Positions 39,473 through 48,424 are shown, counted from the stretch's first letter. The stretch is 64,000 nt of DNA from Methanobrevibacter sp. (GCF_015062935.1 NZ_SUTM01000005.1:1-64000), one strand, 5' to 3'. Notes: generated by a model from the sequence alone, not told the origin. Translations and numbers: made by a program.

Positions 39473-40546
39473 ATGAGCAAACATAAAATAGCAATGGTTG
39501 GAACACCATGTGAAATTATGGCAGCGTCCAAACTGCAATATTACACTGACAGCCCTATTGATGTTAAACTGGGCTTGCTCTGTATGGAGAACTTTTCATA
39601 CAAATACTTCGTAAATCTCCTTAAGGAATATGACTTGAAAATGGATGACATTGAAAAATTTCAGATAGAAAAAGGATTCGTATTCCTGTATTTGAAAACC
39701 AGGGAAACTGTAAAGATACCGATATCAGTTGCCAAACGTATAATCCGAAAAAACTGCAGCATATGTGTTGAGCTGACCTCTGAAACATCAGACATTTCAA
39801 TAGGTTCCATAGGTTCCGAGGACGGCTGGTCAACAGTGATAATCAGAACCAGAAAAGGTGAGGAAATAATCAACGGGGCAATTGAGAGAGAATTCATCAA
39901 AGCCAAGGACATAACAGAACCGCAATTCAATCTTCTCATGAAACTTGCAGGAAATAAAATTTCCAAAAATCTTGAAAACATCGAGAGAAGGGAATTTCTG
40001 GCCCGCCCCGTATTGTATCAGAGGGAAAAGTCAGACGATTCAATAAACAGGGACATCCTGGAGTCCAGCTTCTTAGATTTGAAATCCAATGTCATTGACG
40101 TTGGGGCCTGTGTGCTTTGCGGAGCATGCGAATACGCATGTCCTGATGATTTGATAACAATTGACGACACAAAACCGATAATGAAAGGAAAATGTCCTGA
40201 AAATTGCCATTTATGCTTCAGGGTCTGTCCAAGAACATTCATTCATCATGATTTGCGCAATGACAATTCAAAGCCAATCGGCGAGTTCATAAATGTGCTG
40301 TCAGTCAAATCCCTTAAACATACTCAGGGTCAGGACGGATCTATTGTCACCACACTGATTGATTATCTCCTGTCAAACAAGATTGTAACCGAAGCGCTCA
40401 TTGTCGACAAGAAGGACCATCTTGCATGGAAACCATATGCGAAGATAACAAGCGCCATAGATGAGGTTGTTAAAGCGGGCGGAACAAAATATTCAGTCTG
40501 TCCAGTATTCAAGCCATTGAAAAATATTGAAGAGGAGGTAAATTAA
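39473..40546 (+). CDS. Circularly permuted FrhB/FdhB-type F420-binding iron-sulfur protein
   Basis: A 357-residue subunit made of the parts of coenzyme F420 hydrogenase/dehydrogenase beta proteins in unusual order. Residues 5-140 match the FrhB C-terminal domain (KIAMVGTPCEIM, GLLCMENFSY, IGSIGSEDGWSTVIIRT). Residues 210-255 are a two-cluster ferredoxin (CVLCGACEYACP, CHLCFRVCP). Residues 285-350 match the FrhB N-terminal domain (GQDGSIVTTLIDYLL, AGGTKYSVCPV). In ordinary FrhB the last part comes first. Lying between glutamate synthase subunits, it probably feeds electrons from F420H2 to the synthase. The role is inferred from domains and position. Confidence 0.82.
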   Translation: MSKHKIAMVGTPCEIMAASKLQYYTDSPIDVKLGLLCMENFSYKYFVNLLKEYDLKMDDIEKFQIEKGFVFLYLKTRETVKIPISVAKRIIRKNCSICVELTSETSDISIGSIGSEDGWSTVIIRTRKGEEIINGAIEREFIKAKDITEPQFNLLMKLAGNKISKNLENIERREFLARPVLYQREKSDDSINRDILESSFLDLKSNVIDVGACVLCGACEYACPDDLITIDDTKPIMKGKCPENCHLCFRVCPRTFIHHDLRNDNSKPIGEFINVLSVKSLKHTQGQDGSIVTTLIDYLLSNKIVTEALIVDKKDHLAWKPYAKITSAIDEVVKAGGTKYSVCPVFKPLKNIEEEVN

Positions 40547-42028
40547 ATGTCATTTACTGTTGAGCGTAAAATTGAAATTTGCAAACAGAATAACAATAGG
40601 CCCGGCTGCTGCTGGTATTTATGTGACAATCCCAATCAGTCCGCATGTAAAAACTGTTATAGCTGTTATTCAAACTGTCCTCATGACGTTTATGAAGTAA
40701 TCAATGACGAACCTCTTCCGATACGTCAGGAAAATTGTGTGGGATGCAAAATATGTGAAGAGATGTGTCCGACACATGCGATATATGTAAGACCTCTTGC
40801 AGATGAAGGAAGAGGTGTGTGGTCAAATTCAACAATGGTTGAAATCAAACGTAAAAGCCAGACCGGTTCATATAAGGTGAGAGGTTGCGGTCTGACCCGT
40901 AAAATCCCGACATTCGATGACTTAAGCATATTGCCGGCTCAGGTGTCAAGACCTCCAATCGATTCATACAGGGAACCCTGCAAGACTTCAGTTGTTCTCG
41001 GTGACAGGTTTGCCGAAAATCCGATTGAAATCGACACTCCAATAATGATTGGTGCAATGTCATTCGGTGCACTGAGCAAGGAGGCAAAGATGGCACTTGC
41101 TATCGGAAGCAGTAAAGTGGGATCAATTGCCAACACCGGTGAAGGAGGAATGCTTCCGGAAGAAAGACATTTCGCCGATAAGCTGATAGCCCAGTATGCA
41201 TCAGGCCGATTCGGAGTATCTGCAAGCTATCTAAACAATGCTGAAGCTGTTGAAATCAAAATAGGTCAGGGTGCAAAATCAGGTATGGGAGGACATTTGC
41301 TAGCCCATAAGGTAACAGCAGAAGTGGCAAGGGTTAGAAACATTCCGGAAGGAACCTCTGCGTTAAGTCCTGCAAGGCACATGGACATAGTCGGGCCTGA
41401 AGATTTGGGAATGAAAATCGACCAGTTGAGGGAAATTACAGACTGGAAAGTGCCTATTATCGTTAAATTTGCAGCGGGAAGAGTCGAGCAGGATGTTAAA
41501 ATCGCAGCAAAAGCCGGTGCGGACATTATTGTAGTTGACGGTATGCAGGGAGGAACCGGTGCAGGACCTGAAGTGGTTACCGAGCACGCAGGTATTCCGA
41601 CAATCGAAGCTATCGTAAAGGCCGATGACGCTTTAAAGGACATTAACTTAAGAAGTGAAGTCAGTCTTGTGGCCGCCGGAGGTATAAGGTCAGGTGCTGA
41701 TGTTGCAAAGGCAATCGCACTGGGCGCAGATGCAGTATATATTGCAACTTCTGCGTTGATTTCCATAGGATGCAAGGTCTGTCAAAGCTGTTCTGAGGGA
41801 ATATGTCCGAAAGGAATTGCAACACAGGACAGGATGCTTAGAAGAAGACTTGACCCTATAAGAAAAGGCCAGCAGGTTGCAAATTACATTGAAGCAATGA
41901 CTCAGGAAGTAACTTCCCTGACTCAGCAGGCAGGAAACACTGACATTGAAAACCTTGAACGTCAGGACCTTGTGGCATTGACTGTAGAGGCTTCACAGTT
42001 AACAGGCGTGCCTATGGTGAGAGGTTAA
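40547..42028 (+). CDS. Glutamate synthase, FMN/iron-sulfur synthase subunit
   Basis: A 493-residue catalytic subunit that makes glutamate from 2-oxoglutarate and ammonia. The N-terminus carries a ferredoxin-like pair of clusters (CKNCYSCYSNCP, CVGCKICEEMCP). The TIM barrel follows with MIGAMSFGALSKEAK, NTGEGGM, and IIVVDGMQGGTGAGPE. CKVCQSCSEGICPKGIATQD gives the 3Fe-4S-type Cys motif of GltB. It starts immediately after the stop of the F420-type gene, with GAGGAGG upstream. The bacterial NADPH subunit GltD is absent from the cluster. Confidence 0.93.
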   Translation: MSFTVERKIEICKQNNNRPGCCWYLCDNPNQSACKNCYSCYSNCPHDVYEVINDEPLPIRQENCVGCKICEEMCPTHAIYVRPLADEGRGVWSNSTMVEIKRKSQTGSYKVRGCGLTRKIPTFDDLSILPAQVSRPPIDSYREPCKTSVVLGDRFAENPIEIDTPIMIGAMSFGALSKEAKMALAIGSSKVGSIANTGEGGMLPEERHFADKLIAQYASGRFGVSASYLNNAEAVEIKIGQGAKSGMGGHLLAHKVTAEVARVRNIPEGTSALSPARHMDIVGPEDLGMKIDQLREITDWKVPIIVKFAAGRVEQDVKIAAKAGADIIVVDGMQGGTGAGPEVVTEHAGIPTIEAIVKADDALKDINLRSEVSLVAAGGIRSGADVAKAIALGADAVYIATSALISIGCKVCQSCSEGICPKGIATQDRMLRRRLDPIRKGQQVANYIEAMTQEVTSLTQQAGNTDIENLERQDLVALTVEASQLTGVPMVRG

Positions 42029-42063
42029 TATTTGAAATTAATTAATTATTAGGAGATATTGTT

Positions 42064-44709
42064 ATGGCAGCATTCGACAGAATCAAATCAGGAATTCCGG
42101 GACTTGACAAGGCTCTGGACAACATTCGTTTAGGTGACAACGTAGTATGGAATGTCACCAATCTCAATGAATTTTCCTACTTTGCCGATCCTTACATAAG
42201 ACAGGCAAAAGAAGACAAGAGAAACTTGATATATATGCGCTTTGCTAATCACCCTCCATTGATAGAGATGAGCGATGAAGACTTTGATTTGCTTGCAGCA
42301 GAACAGGAAAATCCTGAAAGCGAATTTTGTATGATTGAACGTGACGGAATCAAGATATATCAGGTCAATCCATATAATCAGTTTGAAACCTTTACTCTGG
42401 AGGTTCACAGGATTATAGAAAAGGAAGGCTATGATGCGTTTTATGTATTTGACTGTTTAAGCGACCTTCAGGCGGTATGGTCAACCGATTTGATGATGGG
42501 CAATTTCTTCAAGGTGACATGCCCATTTCTCTTCCAGCTTGATACCGTTGCATTTTTCCCAATAATCAGGGGAAGACATTCCTATGATGCCATAGCAAAA
42601 ATCCGTGAAACCACACAGCTGTTTTTGAATGTATATTCAAATTCCGCTGATGAAGTCTATGTTTCCCCGCTGAAGGTCTGGAACAGATACTCCCAGACAA
42701 TGTTTCTGGGCCATAAGTTCAACCCTCAGACAGGTTCCGTCAAGGTTCTCCAGGACGGACATGAGGTAAGCAGATATTACAAGACTGTTAATGACACGGA
42801 TAAATATCAGAACGGACAGATTTTGGACAGCTGGGAGCGATACATGCTCCAGGTCAGAATGAAACATGATGAAGGGGAAAACGTAGATGAAGAGTGTGAC
42901 AAGATATGCGAGCTCATGATGACCAAGGATGAGAAGATGCTTTCCAAAATCAAGGAATATTTCGCCTTTGAGGATTACACCACAATTTACGACCGCCGTG
43001 TAGGAAGCGGACTGGTCGGGGGTAAATCCTGCGGAATGCTGCTTGCAAGAAAAATTATTGAAAAAAACTGCCCTGAACTGTACAATAACGTTTTCGAACC
43101 TGACGATTCATTCTACATTGGTTCGGATCTGTTTTATACATATATTGTTTCAAATGACCTTTGGGATTTAAGGGTAAAGCAGAGAACCGAAGAGGGATAT
43201 TATGAATACGGCAAAAAGCTGGAGGAAGGCCTTAAAAACGGTGTATTTTCAGAGGAAATCAAAAAAGAATTCATACATATTCTGGATTATTTTGGACAAA
43301 ACCCTATCATTGTCCGTTCAAGCAGTTTTCTTGAGGACGGATACGGTAATGCGTTTGCAGGCAAATACGAATCAGTGTTCTGTGTAAACAGGGGTTCTCT
43401 GGAAGAGCGTTTAGCCGCCTTTGAGGATGCTGTAAAGGTGGTCTATGCAAGTACAATGAACATTTCCGCATTGGAATACAGGAAACTGAATGGCCTGGAT
43501 GATGCAGATGAGCAGATGGCACTTCTGGTTCAGAGGGTTTCAGGTTCATATTGCGGCAATTACCTGTTCCCAACCGCTGCAGGTGTCGGATTTTCATACA
43601 GTCCATATTCTCCTCTTCCGGATATGGACAACAGCAAGGGAATGCTGAGACTTGTGATGGGTCTTGGAACAAAGGCTGTGGACAGAACCAAAAAGGATTA
43701 TCCGAGAATTGTCAATCTTGACAAGCCTGAACTGACAATGATGAAGGACATGAAGGAAAAGCACAGGTATTCCCAGCATTATCTTGATGTCATCGATTTG
43801 GAAAACAGGAGTCTGCATGACATCCGCATTGATGACGGGCTGGACGTCCTTCCGAGATATGCAAAAAAGGTTCTCATAGAACATGACCGTGAAGCCGAAA
43901 GCATGTTTCGTGAACGTGGACAGCGCCGTGAAATAGTCTTTGTCAACTGTGAAGGACTTGTTAAAAATCAGCAGTTCATTGAAGTGATGAAGGAAATATT
44001 GAATACTCTGCAAACAGCTTATGACTATCCTGTTGACATAGAATACACAATTAATGTCGGCGAGGACAATTCATTCAACATAAACCTGCTTCAGTGCCGC
44101 CCTCTTCAGGTTTCAACAAACAATGAAGCTATTGAAATGCCTGAAGATAAGAATGTATTCTTCCACATCAGGGATTCCTCCATGGGAATGTCTAGAAAGA
44201 ATACCGTTGATGTAATATGCTATGTTGACCCTCACAGGTATTACGAATATCCTTACGCTCAAAAAAGTTCAATATCACGTGTAATAAATAATGTGAATGC
44301 TTATTGTAGGGATAATGACAAGACTGCCGTTCTGATAGTTCCCGGAAGGATAGGTACGTCCTCTCCTGAATTGGGAATTCCTGTTGTATTTGCAGATATC
44401 AGTCATTTTTCCGCAATTCTGGAAGAATCATACAGTGAAGTCGGCTATATGCCTGAGTTGTCTTTCGGAAGCCATATGTTCCAGGATCTGGTTGAAGCGG
44501 AAATATACTACGGAGCATTATTTGAAAACGAGAAAAAAATAGAATTCAACAGGCAGATGGTACATGATTATCCTAATATATTAAACAAAATCAATCCAGA
44601 GTTGGATGATGAAGTGTATGATATGGTTCAGGTGATAGATTTCAACGGAGGCTGTGCCGAATTCTATCATGACATGAACAGGGACGAAACAATGTGTATT
44701 TTCAAGTGA
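42064..44709 (+). CDS. PEP-synthase-like ATP-grasp protein with a degenerate KaiC/RecA-like N-terminus
   Basis: An 881-residue protein of unknown function. The start RIKSGIPGLDKALDNIRLGD has the layout of KaiC-like RecA domains, but the Walker A loop is missing (GDNVVWNVTNLNE stands where GxxGxGKT should be), so this part probably does not hydrolyse ATP. From about residue 310 it matches the ATP-grasp domain of pyruvate phosphate dikinase / PEP synthase (GLVGGKSCGMLLARK, IIVRSSSFLEDGYGNAFAGKYESVF, and NINLLQCRPLQ). The phosphohistidine and PEP-binding domains are not visible, so it is not a complete PEP synthase. It follows the glutamate synthase genes by 35 bases and is likely co-transcribed. 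Confidence 0.8.
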   Translation: MAAFDRIKSGIPGLDKALDNIRLGDNVVWNVTNLNEFSYFADPYIRQAKEDKRNLIYMRFANHPPLIEMSDEDFDLLAAEQENPESEFCMIERDGIKIYQVNPYNQFETFTLEVHRIIEKEGYDAFYVFDCLSDLQAVWSTDLMMGNFFKVTCPFLFQLDTVAFFPIIRGRHSYDAIAKIRETTQLFLNVYSNSADEVYVSPLKVWNRYSQTMFLGHKFNPQTGSVKVLQDGHEVSRYYKTVNDTDKYQNGQILDSWERYMLQVRMKHDEGENVDEECDKICELMMTKDEKMLSKIKEYFAFEDYTTIYDRRVGSGLVGGKSCGMLLARKIIEKNCPELYNNVFEPDDSFYIGSDLFYTYIVSNDLWDLRVKQRTEEGYYEYGKKLEEGLKNGVFSEEIKKEFIHILDYFGQNPIIVRSSSFLEDGYGNAFAGKYESVFCVNRGSLEERLAAFEDAVKVVYASTMNISALEYRKLNGLDDADEQMALLVQRVSGSYCGNYLFPTAAGVGFSYSPYSPLPDMDNSKGMLRLVMGLGTKAVDRTKKDYPRIVNLDKPELTMMKDMKEKHRYSQHYLDVIDLENRSLHDIRIDDGLDVLPRYAKKVLIEHDREAESMFRERGQRREIVFVNCEGLVKNQQFIEVMKEILNTLQTAYDYPVDIEYTINVGEDNSFNINLLQCRPLQVSTNNEAIEMPEDKNVFFHIRDSSMGMSRKNTVDVICYVDPHRYYEYPYAQKSSISRVINNVNAYCRDNDKTAVLIVPGRIGTSSPELGIPVVFADISHFSAILEESYSEVGYMPELSFGSHMFQDLVEAEIYYGALFENEKKIEFNRQMVHDYPNILNKINPELDDEVYDMVQVIDFNGGCAEFYHDMNRDETMCIFK

Positions 44710-44945
44710 TTGGAAATATTTAGGATGGGTTGGGTGGGATATATGCCCTTTTATTTGTAATATTTCTTTTTAAAAAAAGATTTTTCAAATAAAAGCTAGT
44801 ATGACAAAATTCCGATGTGACTGATGGCCCTATTGTGTTTTTGAGTTTATTTTCGCGATAGGGTTGTTATTCACATTTTTATAAAATATTTACAGTGAGG
44901 TTTTTAACAAGTTTTATGAATGTGCTATTTTTAAAAAAAACAAGT

Positions 44946-44969
44946 AATATTCCCCGTAAAGGGAATATT
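44946..44969 (-). terminator. Terminator of the membrane-anchored Ig-like gene
   Basis: AATATTCCC and GGGAATATT form a nine-pair stem with a six-base loop. On the minus strand it is followed by a T-rich run. The gap 44710-44945 shows only a CCCTAT/ATAGGG pair near 44830-44865 that I cannot interpret. Confidence 0.7.
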
Positions 44970-44974
44970 TTATA

Positions 44975-45616
44975 TTATATCTGATTTCCGTCTTCATCGA
45001 ATTCAGGCAGTGTCTCTCTACCGTTTTCATCATAAGCCGGCAGGTCACCACTACTACTTGAACTGCTTTGACTGCTTGAAGATTGTGAAGATGAGGACGG
45101 GGTATATGACGGAGTATAGGAATATGAGGACTGTGAATAACTTGAAGTATCTGCACTGTCCTGTGTATTCTGAGCGTCATCAAGGGTTTGCTGGATGATT
45201 GTACTGTTTTCCAGCTGCTCGTCAACAATGTCTCCTTCACCAACTGTCAGTTTCTGTGAAATGCTGCTTTCGGTATAGTTCGCATCTCCGTCAAATGTAA
45301 CGTTGATGTTGTAATCTCCAGAGCTTACGTTAGTCAGTTTCACGATGGCCACTCCTGTGGAATGTGTTTCAACATCCTTGGAGTAGACTACGTTTTTATT
45401 CTTTGTAATCTTGACATGTACTGTTTTTCCGCTGACTGCACCATTTGCATCGTCTTTCAATTTAATATAAACAGTACCGTTTTCACCAACAGCCTTCTTG
45501 TTCAATATTTCCAAACTTGTTGTTTTGGTGTCGCTGTGTGGCATAAACATAATGGCGGCTACAATAATTGCAATAACGACAATTATTCCCACAATTACTA
45601 ATTCTTTTTTATCCAT
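44975..45616 (-). CDS. Membrane-anchored Ig-like protein with a Ser-rich tail
   Basis: A 213-residue protein. One N-terminal hydrophobic segment (LVIVGIIVVIAIIVAAIMF) lacks an obvious signal cleavage site and probably anchors it. A single Ig-like domain (about residues 35-125, ending YNINVTFDGDANYTES) follows. The tail is a Ser/Tyr/Gln-rich low-complexity stretch (SSYSQSSYSYTPSYTPSSSS) ending in an acidic segment. It is probably outside the membrane, possibly embedded in the pseudomurein wall. The start may also be the ATG at 45628; the internal one at 45616 has AGGGA upstream. A terminator hairpin directly follows. Confidence 0.75.
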   Translation of the reverse strand: MDKKELVIVGIIVVIAIIVAAIMFMPHSDTKTTSLEILNKKAVGENGTVYIKLKDDANGAVSGKTVHVKITKNKNVVYSKDVETHSTGVAIVKLTNVSSGDYNINVTFDGDANYTESSISQKLTVGEGDIVDEQLENSTIIQQTLDDAQNTQDSADTSSYSQSSYSYTPSYTPSSSSQSSSSQSSSSSSGDLPAYDENGRETLPEFDEDGNQI

Positions 45617-45723
45617 GCTATCCCTCATAATATGTTCTTTTGTTAATGCTATTTAATGTTTTGTCTTGAATTGTATGGATATTCGGTCTTTTTCAAGTTG
45701 TTTTTAGTTTGAAAAAAGCATGT

Positions 45724-46200
45724 TTAATCTTTGATGAATTTCTCTATTGCATTTTTGGAAAAATGGAAAACAAGCCAGTCCTTCTGCTCGGCTCCTATGG
45801 ACTTGTAAAATTCGATGCTTGGTTTGTTCCAGTCAAGGCATGTCCATTCCAGTCGTCCGTAGCCTTCTTCAATCATAATTCTTCCAAGTTCCTTTAAGAA
45901 TGCCTTGCCGTATCCTCTGCCTCTGTATTCAGGTTCTATGAGGAGGTCTTCAAGGTGCATGTTCGCATTTCCCATATATGTTGAAAAGCCCAGATAATAA
46001 AGGGCAAAGCCTATGGTTTTTCCGTCAAGCTCTCCGAATATTACATGTGAGAGTTTTTCATCAAAAACCCACTTTTCAATGTCTGATTCTGTTGCAACAA
46101 CTTCATCCAGTCTTTTTTCATAGTCTGCGAGCTTTCTGATATATTCCAAAATCAGCCTGCAGTCTTTCCTTTCGGCTTTTCTAAAAGTTATTTCGGCCAT
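45724..46200 (-). CDS. GNAT acetyltransferase (diamine/spermidine N-acetyltransferase-like)
   Basis: A 158-residue GNAT enzyme resembling the SAT1/SAT2 group. The N-terminus ITFRKAERKDCRLILEYIRKLADYE is like those enzymes. LEDLLIEPEYRGRGYGKAFLKEL is the acetyl-CoA motif A (RxxGxG). WTCLDWNKPSIEFYKSIGA is the C-terminal SAT-like signature. The substrate could be a polyamine or a related amine; this is inferred from family resemblance only. It stands alone, divergent from the thioredoxin-like gene. Confidence 0.85.
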   Translation of the reverse strand: MAEITFRKAERKDCRLILEYIRKLADYEKRLDEVVATESDIEKWVFDEKLSHVIFGELDGKTIGFALYYLGFSTYMGNANMHLEDLLIEPEYRGRGYGKAFLKELGRIMIEEGYGRLEWTCLDWNKPSIEFYKSIGAEQKDWLVFHFSKNAIEKFIKD

Positions 46201-46279
46201 ACATTACCTTTTGGATGTATGGATTAATAAATTTTTCATGCATAAAAGTTTATAAGTCTTGATTTTGATAATTTTTAAC

Positions 46280-46705
46280 ATGAAAAAATATATTTTGGTC
46301 GGACTTTGTGTAGCTATCCTTTTAACACTGACACTTTCCGTCAGTGCGGTGGACTTTGACGATTCCGTCATCAAGGGCCTGAATGTAACTGAGGACATTG
46401 ACGGTGCTTTAAGTGAGGCCCAGTCCCAGAACAAGACTGTTGCTCTGATTTTTGATCAGGACAGCTGTGTTTACTGTGACATGCTTAAAAAGGATGTTTT
46501 AAGCAATCAGGAAATTCAAAAGATTTTCAATGAGAACTACGTCGTCGTTCTTGTAGACATCAATAAACATCCTGATGTTGCAGCCAAATACGAGGTTTTC
46601 GGAACACCTATGGTCCAGTTCCTAAGTCCTGACGGCAAATCCCTTGACAAAATTGAAGGGTATGTCTCAAGCGATGAATTTTTAACAACTTTAAAGGGGA
46701 TTTAA
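46280..46705 (+). CDS. Secreted thioredoxin-like protein
   Basis: A 141-residue exported thioredoxin-fold protein. The signal peptide is MKKYILVGLCVAILLTLTLSVSA. A VALIFDQDSCVYCDMLKKDV segment carries the CxxC active site (about residues 63-66). The cis-Pro loop is VFGTPMVQFL. It is of the thioredoxin_7/SoxW-like kind. TTTATAA lies about 27 bases before the ATG with no Shine-Dalgarno sequence, so a leaderless message is likely. The ccdA gene starts at the next base after its stop, giving an electron donor for it across the membrane. Confidence 0.85.
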   Translation: MKKYILVGLCVAILLTLTLSVSAVDFDDSVIKGLNVTEDIDGALSEAQSQNKTVALIFDQDSCVYCDMLKKDVLSNQEIQKIFNENYVVVLVDINKHPDVAAKYEVFGTPMVQFLSPDGKSLDKIEGYVSSDEFLTTLKGI

Positions 46706-47323
46706 ATGGAAATCCTTCCTTTAATTTCTTTTTTTACCGGTGTCATTTCCATTCTCTCGCCGTGCATTCTGCCGATCATTCCGATTTTTGTGGCCTTCAG
46801 TTTAAACACAAAGACAAAAACCGAAATACTCTCATTTACCGTTGGTCTTTTAAGCATTTTTGTTGCAATTATATTTCTTACAGGGTTTTTCACATCCCTT
46901 GTCTATTCATACATGTTCTATGTCCGGATAATATCTGCGGCTGTTCTTCTGGTTATGGGGATTTTGATGTTTTTAGGCCGTTCTGTAAGCTTCAAATCCG
47001 TTTCTGCCAGAGGCGGTGAGGGCATTGTGGGTTCATTTGTTTTAGGTTTTTTCACATCACTCTCATGGGCTCCATGCTACAGCGGATATCTGATTTCCCT
47101 GATTGCAATGCTTGTAAGGTCAACCGGTTGGTATGCGGCATTCAACATATTCCTTTATGCTTTAGGATTTGCACTGACACTTTTTGTTTTAAGTCTTGTT
47201 ATTTCAAAAATAAACATTGAAAGGCTGGTTTCGAAAACCCGTCACATTCCTAAAATCTTCGGGGCTTTGATAATCATCGGAGCGAGTTATCTGTTGTTCG
47301 AATCGATTAAGGTTCTAATTTAG
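46706..47323 (+). CDS. ccdA: CcdA-type thiol-disulfide transmembrane protein
   Basis: A 205-residue integral membrane protein with six hydrophobic segments, of the CcdA/DsbD family that passes reducing equivalents from cytoplasmic thioredoxin to outside partners. The two conserved membrane Cys are in GVISILSPCILPIIP (residue ~21) and TSLSWAPCYSGYL (residue ~127). It follows the secreted thioredoxin-like gene without a gap. The pair probably keeps extracytoplasmic Cys residues reduced. Confidence 0.9.
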   Translation: MEILPLISFFTGVISILSPCILPIIPIFVAFSLNTKTKTEILSFTVGLLSIFVAIIFLTGFFTSLVYSYMFYVRIISAAVLLVMGILMFLGRSVSFKSVSARGGEGIVGSFVLGFFTSLSWAPCYSGYLISLIAMLVRSTGWYAAFNIFLYALGFALTLFVLSLVISKINIERLVSKTRHIPKIFGALIIIGASYLLFESIKVLI

Positions 47324-47426
47324 GCCATTATTTTTTGAATCCCTGCATTTTGTGCAGGGTAAAAAGTTGAATTTTTTTCAGAAATGTTAATTAGTAAGTA
47401 TGCATATATCTATTATTGGTGTTTAG

Positions 47427-47825
47427 ATGAGTAATTTTGATTCACTGGAAAGTGCAAGAGAATTTTTTTACAAGGACAAGTTTGCGGTAAATACAGGAAT
47501 AATTCTGGATGAGATTACAGAAGATGAAGCAATCTGTTCCCTTGAGTTGACAGATGAGCACAGAAACGCTTATGGCGGCGTAATGGGTGGAGTAATATTT
47601 ACTTTGGGCGATTTTGCTTTTGCGGTATTGTCCAACCAGATTCATCAGCTGACTGTTGCCCAACAGGTTGATATTCATTATCTTTCAGCTCCAAAAGGTG
47701 ACAAGTTAACTGCGAAAGCAACATGTAGAAAAAGCGGAAGAACTTCATCAATCATTAATGTTGATATTTCAGATGATACTGGCCGTGACGTTGCTCAATT
47801 TATAGGAACTGGATTTAAATTATGA
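47427..47825 (+). CDS. PaaI-family hotdog thioesterase
   Basis: A 132-residue single-hotdog protein. HRNAYGGVMGGVIFTLGDFAFAV has the family's active-site region (HGG-like with Asp), and VDIHYLSAPKGDKLTAKA follows. It is likely to hydrolyse an acyl-CoA thioester; the substrate is unknown. Single gene with its own ribosome binding site (GGTG). Confidence 0.87.
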   Translation: MSNFDSLESAREFFYKDKFAVNTGIILDEITEDEAICSLELTDEHRNAYGGVMGGVIFTLGDFAFAVLSNQIHQLTVAQQVDIHYLSAPKGDKLTAKATCRKSGRTSSIINVDISDDTGRDVAQFIGTGFKL

Positions 47826-47972
47826 TTGAATTTTTGCGATGTTAATTTCATTGCAACAATTTAATTTATATGTCATGAACTAGTTATATTATAATGACTG
47901 ATTAACAAGTCGTGAAAAATCTTGTTCGGAGTTGCACTGCCGCAGCTTCGAATTTTTTTATACGCAATTGAT

Positions 47973-47989
47973 TGTTGCAAATCGCAACA
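47973..47989. promoter_or_regulatory. Inverted repeat near the cupin gene transcription start
   Basis: TGTTGC-aaatc-GCAACA, with six-base arms. A TATA-like TTTTTTATAC near 47954-47963 places initiation about here. A similar GTTGC/GCAAC vocabulary appears at 47835-47862 (TTGCGATGTT ... GCAACAA). An operator or a leader hairpin is possible. Confidence 0.4.
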
Positions 47990-48004
47990 TTTGGAGGAAT
48001 TTAC

Positions 48005-48424
48005 ATGTCTGACTTTGACAGCGAAAATATATTTGGAAAAGGCGAATTCAATGAAATGTTCGACGAATACTTCTCAGGCAAATCCTACCTGAATCCTCTT
48101 GTGGATCCCCAAGACAACCTCATGTTTATCGCAAATGTGACATTCGAACCTGGATGTCGAAACAACTGGCACATCCATCACGCAGAATCCGGCGGAGGAC
48201 AGGTTCTTGTATGTGTTGCAGGTGAAGGATGGTATCAGGAAGAGGGATGTGAAGCTGTAAGCCTAAAACCTGGAAGCGTCATTGAAATAAAACCTGGTGT
48301 TAAACACTGGCACGGCGCAAAAGCAGATTCCTGGTTCAGCCACATTGCACTTGAAATTCCTGGTGAAAACCCGTCAAGCGAATGGCTCGAACCTGTCAGT
48401 GACGAACACTACAGCAAATTATAA
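48005..48424 (+). CDS. Cupin-domain protein
   Basis: A 139-residue single-domain cupin. Metal-binding residues are visible in NNWHIHHAESGGGQVLVCVAGEGWYQEEG (His, His, Glu) and the second motif IKPGVKHWHGAKADSWFSHI. It resembles the carboxymuconolactone-decarboxylase-associated / quercetinase-like small cupins found in anaerobes; no substrate can be assigned. GGAGG lies seven bases before the ATG. The leader contains an inverted repeat that could be an operator. Confidence 0.86.
   Translation: MSDFDSENIFGKGEFNEMFDEYFSGKSYLNPLVDPQDNLMFIANVTFEPGCRNNWHIHHAESGGGQVLVCVAGEGWYQEEGCEAVSLKPGSVIEIKPGVKHWHGAKADSWFSHIALEIPGENPSSEWLEPVSDEHYSKL

Noticed and set aside
41266-41775. 169-codon antisense frame in the glutamate synthase FMN subunit
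   Set aside because: It is a shadow of a strongly conserved gene; no start signals.
44830-44865. CCCTAT/ATAGGG pair after the PEP-synthase-like gene as a terminator or C/D-box RNA
   Set aside because: The loop is too large, the stem short, and the C and D boxes are not convincing.
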